Positions 6,782 through 9,201 of a DNA stretch of 9,201 bases are shown in pieces. Origin of the DNA: Lachnospiraceae bacterium. GTDB taxonomy: Bacteria > Bacillota > Clostridia > Lachnospirales > Lachnospiraceae. The notes below the pieces were generated by a model. The model saw only the letters and a list, made by a program, of their open reading frames with translations. It did not search any database and was not told where the DNA came from. The stretch covers positions 12,143 to 21,343 of the forward strand of contig DNJM01000080.1 in NCBI GenBank assembly GCA_003489085.1. The letters are read 5' to 3'. Numbering within the stretch: position 1 is the stretch's first letter; each line of letters starts with the position of its first letter. The translations under genes and the position numbers were made by a program.

Positions 6782-8293
6782 ATGTACGAAATTATGAGTG
6801 CGGATGAGGCAATTCGTCTGATCCGGGATGGGGACTGCATTTGTGTAAATTCATTTGTCGGGATCGAGAATCCTGTGGAGCTGCACGAGGCAATTTTTCG
6901 AAGATATCAAAGAATGCAGTCTCCGAGGCATCTGACCGTTATTTCCAGTGCAGGCTTTGGTGTCTGGGATGAGAATCGGAATGCGGAGGGATATATTCGG
7001 GAGGGAGCGGTGGATCGTCTGATCTGCGGCCATTTTGGAGCAATGCTGAGCACGAAGAAGCTCGTGCTGGAGGATCGTTTTGAGGCATATAACCTGCCGC
7101 TTGGGTGTATTTCCCATGCGATCCGCGCACAGGCCGGGGGACTGCCAGGGGCACTTTCCAAGGTCGGACTGGACATTTTCGTAGATCCGAGAATGGAAGG
7201 GCCTGGTATCAATCGGCTGTCCATTGATGATTCCCTGGTCAGGCATGTAGAGGTGGATGGGGAAGAATTTCTATATTATAAGCTGCCGAAGATCACCGTT
7301 GCCCTGATCAAAGGGACTGCGGCGGACCGTAAAGGAAACATCTCCTTTGACGATATGTTCATGTCCGGCGATGCACTGTCGATCTGTCAGGCGGTGAAGG
7401 CAAATCATGGAAAGGTAATCGTACAGGTCGACCGCCTGGTTGACACACCGTCCCGTCCGAGGAATGCGATCATACCAGGATGTCTGGTGGATGCCATCGT
7501 CGTAACAGATCCGGAGGAACGCAATGAAGCATATACAGCTTTGACCGGCAGTTTTGAGATCCCTTATGAGGAATGGAGTGTATGGAACGAGAAGATCGAT
7601 ACGGTTTCCGCGAAACAATCGAAGAACGGTGCGGTTGGCAATATCATCGGCCGAAGGGCGGCAATGGAGCTGCGGGTGGATGACATCGTTAATATTGGGA
7701 TCGGTATTCCGGAAATGGTGTCCAGGCATGCACGGAAAAATGGCATGCTGGATATGGTCACCCTTACGGTGGAGTCCGGAGGAATCGGCGGCTTCCCGGT
7801 TTCCGGAGAAGCATTCGGAGCTATGATCGGTGCGGCATCCGTTTATGATATGGCGAATCAGTTTGATCTTTATGATAACGGCGGCCTGGATATCTGCTTT
7901 ATGGGTGCGCTGGAGGTGGACAAAGAGGGAAATGTTAACGCACATCGCGGACCTGGCGCATTTGCCGGAATCGGTGGCTTCGCGAATATTACAGCGAAGA
8001 CACCGACCGTCGTTTTCTGCATGACATTTAACACCAAAGGCCTGGAGGTCTCACAGAAAAAAGGAGTCGTGACGATTCATAAAGAAGGGACGGTTCCGAA
8101 ATTCGTAGACAAAGTGAATAGCGTTAGTTTTTCGGCGAAGAGGGCGATGGCCAATGGACAGAAGGTGCTGTATGTGACAGAACGCTGCGTTTTCCGGCTG
8201 ACACCGAAAGGGCTGAAACTGATCGAGACGTATCCGGGTGTGGATGTGCAGAAGGATATTCTTGCACAGCTGCCGTTTGAAGTGGAGGTATAA
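6782..8293 (+). CDS. Acyl-CoA:carboxylate CoA transferase (Pct/YdiF type)
   Basis: A family I CoA transferase that moves CoA between an acyl-CoA and a carboxylate such as acetate or propionate through a glutamyl-CoA thioester. The 503-residue chain fuses the alpha and beta halves, as in propionate CoA-transferase and E. coli YdiF. The N-terminal half begins ADEAIRLIRDGD and includes GGLPGALSKVGLDIFVDPR (119-137). The C-terminal half has NIGIGIPE at 304-311 and VESGGIGG at 330-337, with catalytic Glu331 present. GALEVDKEGNVN and GIGGFANIT, also typical, follow. AAGGAG at 6766-6771 lies 10 bases before the ATG, with a second purine run closer in. It begins 25 bp after the AIPR frame and could be transcribed with it. 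Likely roles are short-chain fatty acid fermentation or acyl-CoA salvage; the preferred acid cannot be read from sequence. No defects seen. Confidence 0.93.
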   Translation: MYEIMSADEAIRLIRDGDCICVNSFVGIENPVELHEAIFRRYQRMQSPRHLTVISSAGFGVWDENRNAEGYIREGAVDRLICGHFGAMLSTKKLVLEDRFEAYNLPLGCISHAIRAQAGGLPGALSKVGLDIFVDPRMEGPGINRLSIDDSLVRHVEVDGEEFLYYKLPKITVALIKGTAADRKGNISFDDMFMSGDALSICQAVKANHGKVIVQVDRLVDTPSRPRNAIIPGCLVDAIVVTDPEERNEAYTALTGSFEIPYEEWSVWNEKIDTVSAKQSKNGAVGNIIGRRAAMELRVDDIVNIGIGIPEMVSRHARKNGMLDMVTLTVESGGIGGFPVSGEAFGAMIGAASVYDMANQFDLYDNGGLDICFMGALEVDKEGNVNAHRGPGAFAGIGGFANITAKTPTVVFCMTFNTKGLEVSQKKGVVTIHKEGTVPKFVDKVNSVSFSAKRAMANGQKVLYVTERCVFRLTPKGLKLIETYPGVDVQKDILAQLPFEVEV

Positions 8294-8316
8294 AGCGAGC
8301 TGAAGACAATGCATTC

Positions 8317-8556
8317 ATGGACGCAAAAGAATACGATAAGGCTGAAACACAGGTAGACAGATTTATTATGGATAAATCAAAGTGCTCTGAGGAAAATGAG
8401 ATCATGTTTATTGCAGCTTCAAAATTATATGGGGCAATAGGGAAAGAAAGGGAGAAAGAAGAAATAGATAAGGCAATTGAGAAATATGATAAGTATGTGG
8501 AAGAGTATTTTCTGAATAATGATTTTGACGAGGATGATGAATTGCCATTCGATTAG
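8317..8556 (+). CDS. Small acidic hypothetical protein (possible fragment)
   Basis: I do not recognise this 79-residue ORF. It is predicted soluble, strongly charged and mostly helical (EKEEIDKAIEKYDKYVEEY), with an extremely acidic tail, DFDEDDELPFD. There is no signal peptide or membrane segment. Its base composition is clearly more AT-rich than the CoA transferase 23 bp upstream, suggesting a different origin. No good ribosome binding site precedes ATG 8317. The frame is open upstream to 8281, overlapping the last codons of the CoA transferase, and reads like protein (AEDNAFMDAKEYDKAETQVD), so the visible ORF may be the 3' remnant of a longer gene joined here. A terminator hairpin follows 31 bp after its stop. 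It could be a real small gene or a relic. Confidence 0.5.
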   Translation: MDAKEYDKAETQVDRFIMDKSKCSEENEIMFIAASKLYGAIGKEREKEEIDKAIEKYDKYVEEYFLNNDFDEDDELPFD

Positions 8557-8587
8557 CAGAAAGAAGAATGTAATATAGACAGATGTG

Positions 8588-8615
8588 CGGACGTGTCGGA
8601 GTGACGCGTCCGTTT
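8588..8615 (+). terminator. Rho-independent-type terminator hairpin
   Basis: A 10-bp stem, CGGACGTGTC (8588-8597) paired with GACGCGTCCG (8603-8612), with one G-U pair, closes a 5-base GGAGT loop and is followed by TTT (8613-8615). The stem is strong and GC-rich in an otherwise AT-rich stretch, but the T tract is short (TTTCGT). It probably ends transcripts from the CoA transferase and small ORF before the MerR gene. Confidence 0.6.
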
Positions 8616-8683
8616 CGTCATGTAGTTCGCGAAATTTACACGGTCTGTTAAAAAACAATAACAGAGAAGTCCGTAAAAGAGTA

Positions 8684-8714
8684 TTGCTATCACGTTAACG
8701 TGATGAAGCATACT
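8684..8714 (+). promoter_or_regulatory. MerR-type promoter with 19-bp spacer
   Basis: TTGCTA (8684-8689) and CATACT (8709-8714) are separated by exactly 19 bp (8690-8708). MerR-family regulators act on promoters whose spacer is stretched to 19-20 bp, with the operator dyad between the hexamers, and a palindrome fills this spacer. The regulator's start codon lies 28 bp after the -10, so autoregulation is the natural reading. Each hexamer matches consensus in four of six positions. Confidence 0.7.
8689..8704. promoter_or_regulatory. Palindromic operator, probable MerR-family binding site
   Basis: ATCACGTTAACGTGAT is a perfect 16-bp palindrome centred on GTTAAC, placed between the -35 and -10 hexamers. 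An imperfect extension (GTAT and GCT on the left, AGC and ATAC on the right) lengthens the dyad to about 33 bp (8681-8713). MerR-family operators commonly have such a dyad with a GTTAAC-like centre. The protein encoded just downstream is the likely ligand; that link is inferred. Confidence 0.7.
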
Positions 8715-8742
8715 TGAGTGTATGGAGAAAGGAAAGACCGTG

Positions 8743-9201
8743 ATGAAAAAGATTAGTGAAGTAAGTCAAATTGTAGGAGTGAGCAGGCGGACACTGCAGT
8801 ATTACGATGATGAGGGGATTTTTCCGGTAGAAAGGACTGTAAATAACCACCGCCTGTATGACCAGAAAGCATTGGAAAGAATATGGCAGATTTTAATATA
8901 CAAGGAAATGGATTTCGAATTAAAAGAAATCAAGCAGTTGCTGCGGATGCCCGATGATCAAAAAGACATATGCTTTACGAAGCAAATTGAGAAGATCAGA
9001 AATCAGATTATAATATTAAAGGTGCAGCTGAAATTTATTACTTTAGTACAGGTAGGCAGGATTGCATTAGAGCCAAAAGAATACAGCAGTAAAACTTATG
9101 TGAGATGTATTGAAGAAATCAGAGAAAAAATACAAAAGGAAATAATGAATGAAAAACAAGGCGAAAATAGGAATGCCTTTTCGAAGATTATATTGTATAC
9201 T
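8743..9201 (+). CDS. MerR-family transcriptional regulator, 5' part (3' end outside window)
   Basis: The frame is open from ATG 8743 to the window edge, 153 residues, with no stop. The N-terminus is a MerR winged-helix DNA-binding domain: MKKISEVSQIVGVSRRTLQYYDDEGI (residues 1-26) covers the helix-turn-helix, NNHRLYD (34-40) is the wing, and ALERIWQILIYKEMDFELKEIKQLL (43-67) is the second helical pair. A lysine- and glutamate-rich helical stretch follows, expected for the dimerisation coiled coil (about 75-105). The effector-binding part is not recognisable. AAAGGA at 8728-8733 gives 9-base spacing to the ATG; a GTG at 8740 is an in-frame alternative that adds one residue. The gene sits behind a MerR-type promoter and palindrome, so it probably regulates itself and perhaps genes beyond the window. 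AT-rich codon use contrasts with the deo-to-CoA-transferase region. Confidence 0.9.
   Translation, partial: MKKISEVSQIVGVSRRTLQYYDDEGIFPVERTVNNHRLYDQKALERIWQILIYKEMDFELKEIKQLLRMPDDQKDICFTKQIEKIRNQIIILKVQLKFITLVQVGRIALEPKEYSSKTYVRCIEEIREKIQKEIMNEKQGENRNAFSKIILYT

Noticed and set aside
7271..7945. A 224-residue open frame on the minus strand
   Set aside because: It is antisense to the CoA transferase, whose catalytic motif and full length are intact; the minus frame is compositionally a shadow.
1..9201. CRISPR arrays, tRNA or rRNA genes, and transposase genes
   Set aside because: I saw no regularly spaced direct repeats, no cloverleaf-like sequence and no transposase or integrase motifs in any frame.

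Overview
The window reads as a Gram-positive, Clostridia-like chromosome, most plausibly a Lachnospiraceae-type gut anaerobe. This is an inference from AGGAGG-type ribosome binding sites, a body of roughly 50% G+C, an EFR1-type flavodoxin/ferredoxin protein, and a Pct-type CoA transferase beside nucleoside-catabolism genes. Every gene I can support lies on the + strand. The long minus-strand open frames are shadows of these genes.

Layout: (1) the 3' part of deoB (phosphopentomutase) followed by deoC (deoxyribose-phosphate aldolase), which together convert deoxyribose-1-phosphate to glyceraldehyde-3-phosphate and acetaldehyde; (2) a proline iminopeptidase-family hydrolase with its own probable promoter, then an EFR1-family flavodoxin/2[4Fe-4S] protein and an RlmI-like 23S rRNA cytosine methyltransferase, closely spaced and with good ribosome binding sites; (3) at 4497-6756, a two-gene accessory insert of an FRG-domain protein and an AIPR (abortive infection phage resistance) family protein, 14 bp apart; (4) a Pct/YdiF-type CoA transferase; (5) from about 8294, an abrupt switch to AT-rich DNA holding a small acidic unknown ORF, a terminator hairpin, a classic MerR-type promoter with a 19-bp spacer and palindromic operator, and the 5' part of a MerR-family regulator that runs off the window.

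The most interesting part is the FRG-AIPR pair, a candidate phage-defence module set between housekeeping and metabolic genes. As given it looks damaged. The FRG gene begins almost at the rlmI stop codon, inside its own domain, with the defining F-R-G motif altered to Y-R-R. The AIPR gene carries a one-base frameshift near 5616: restoring one G in a short G run rejoins two frames into one 476-residue protein with intact AIPR motifs. No terminator separates rlmI, FRG, AIPR and the CoA transferase, so they may share a transcript that ends at the 8588-8615 hairpin.
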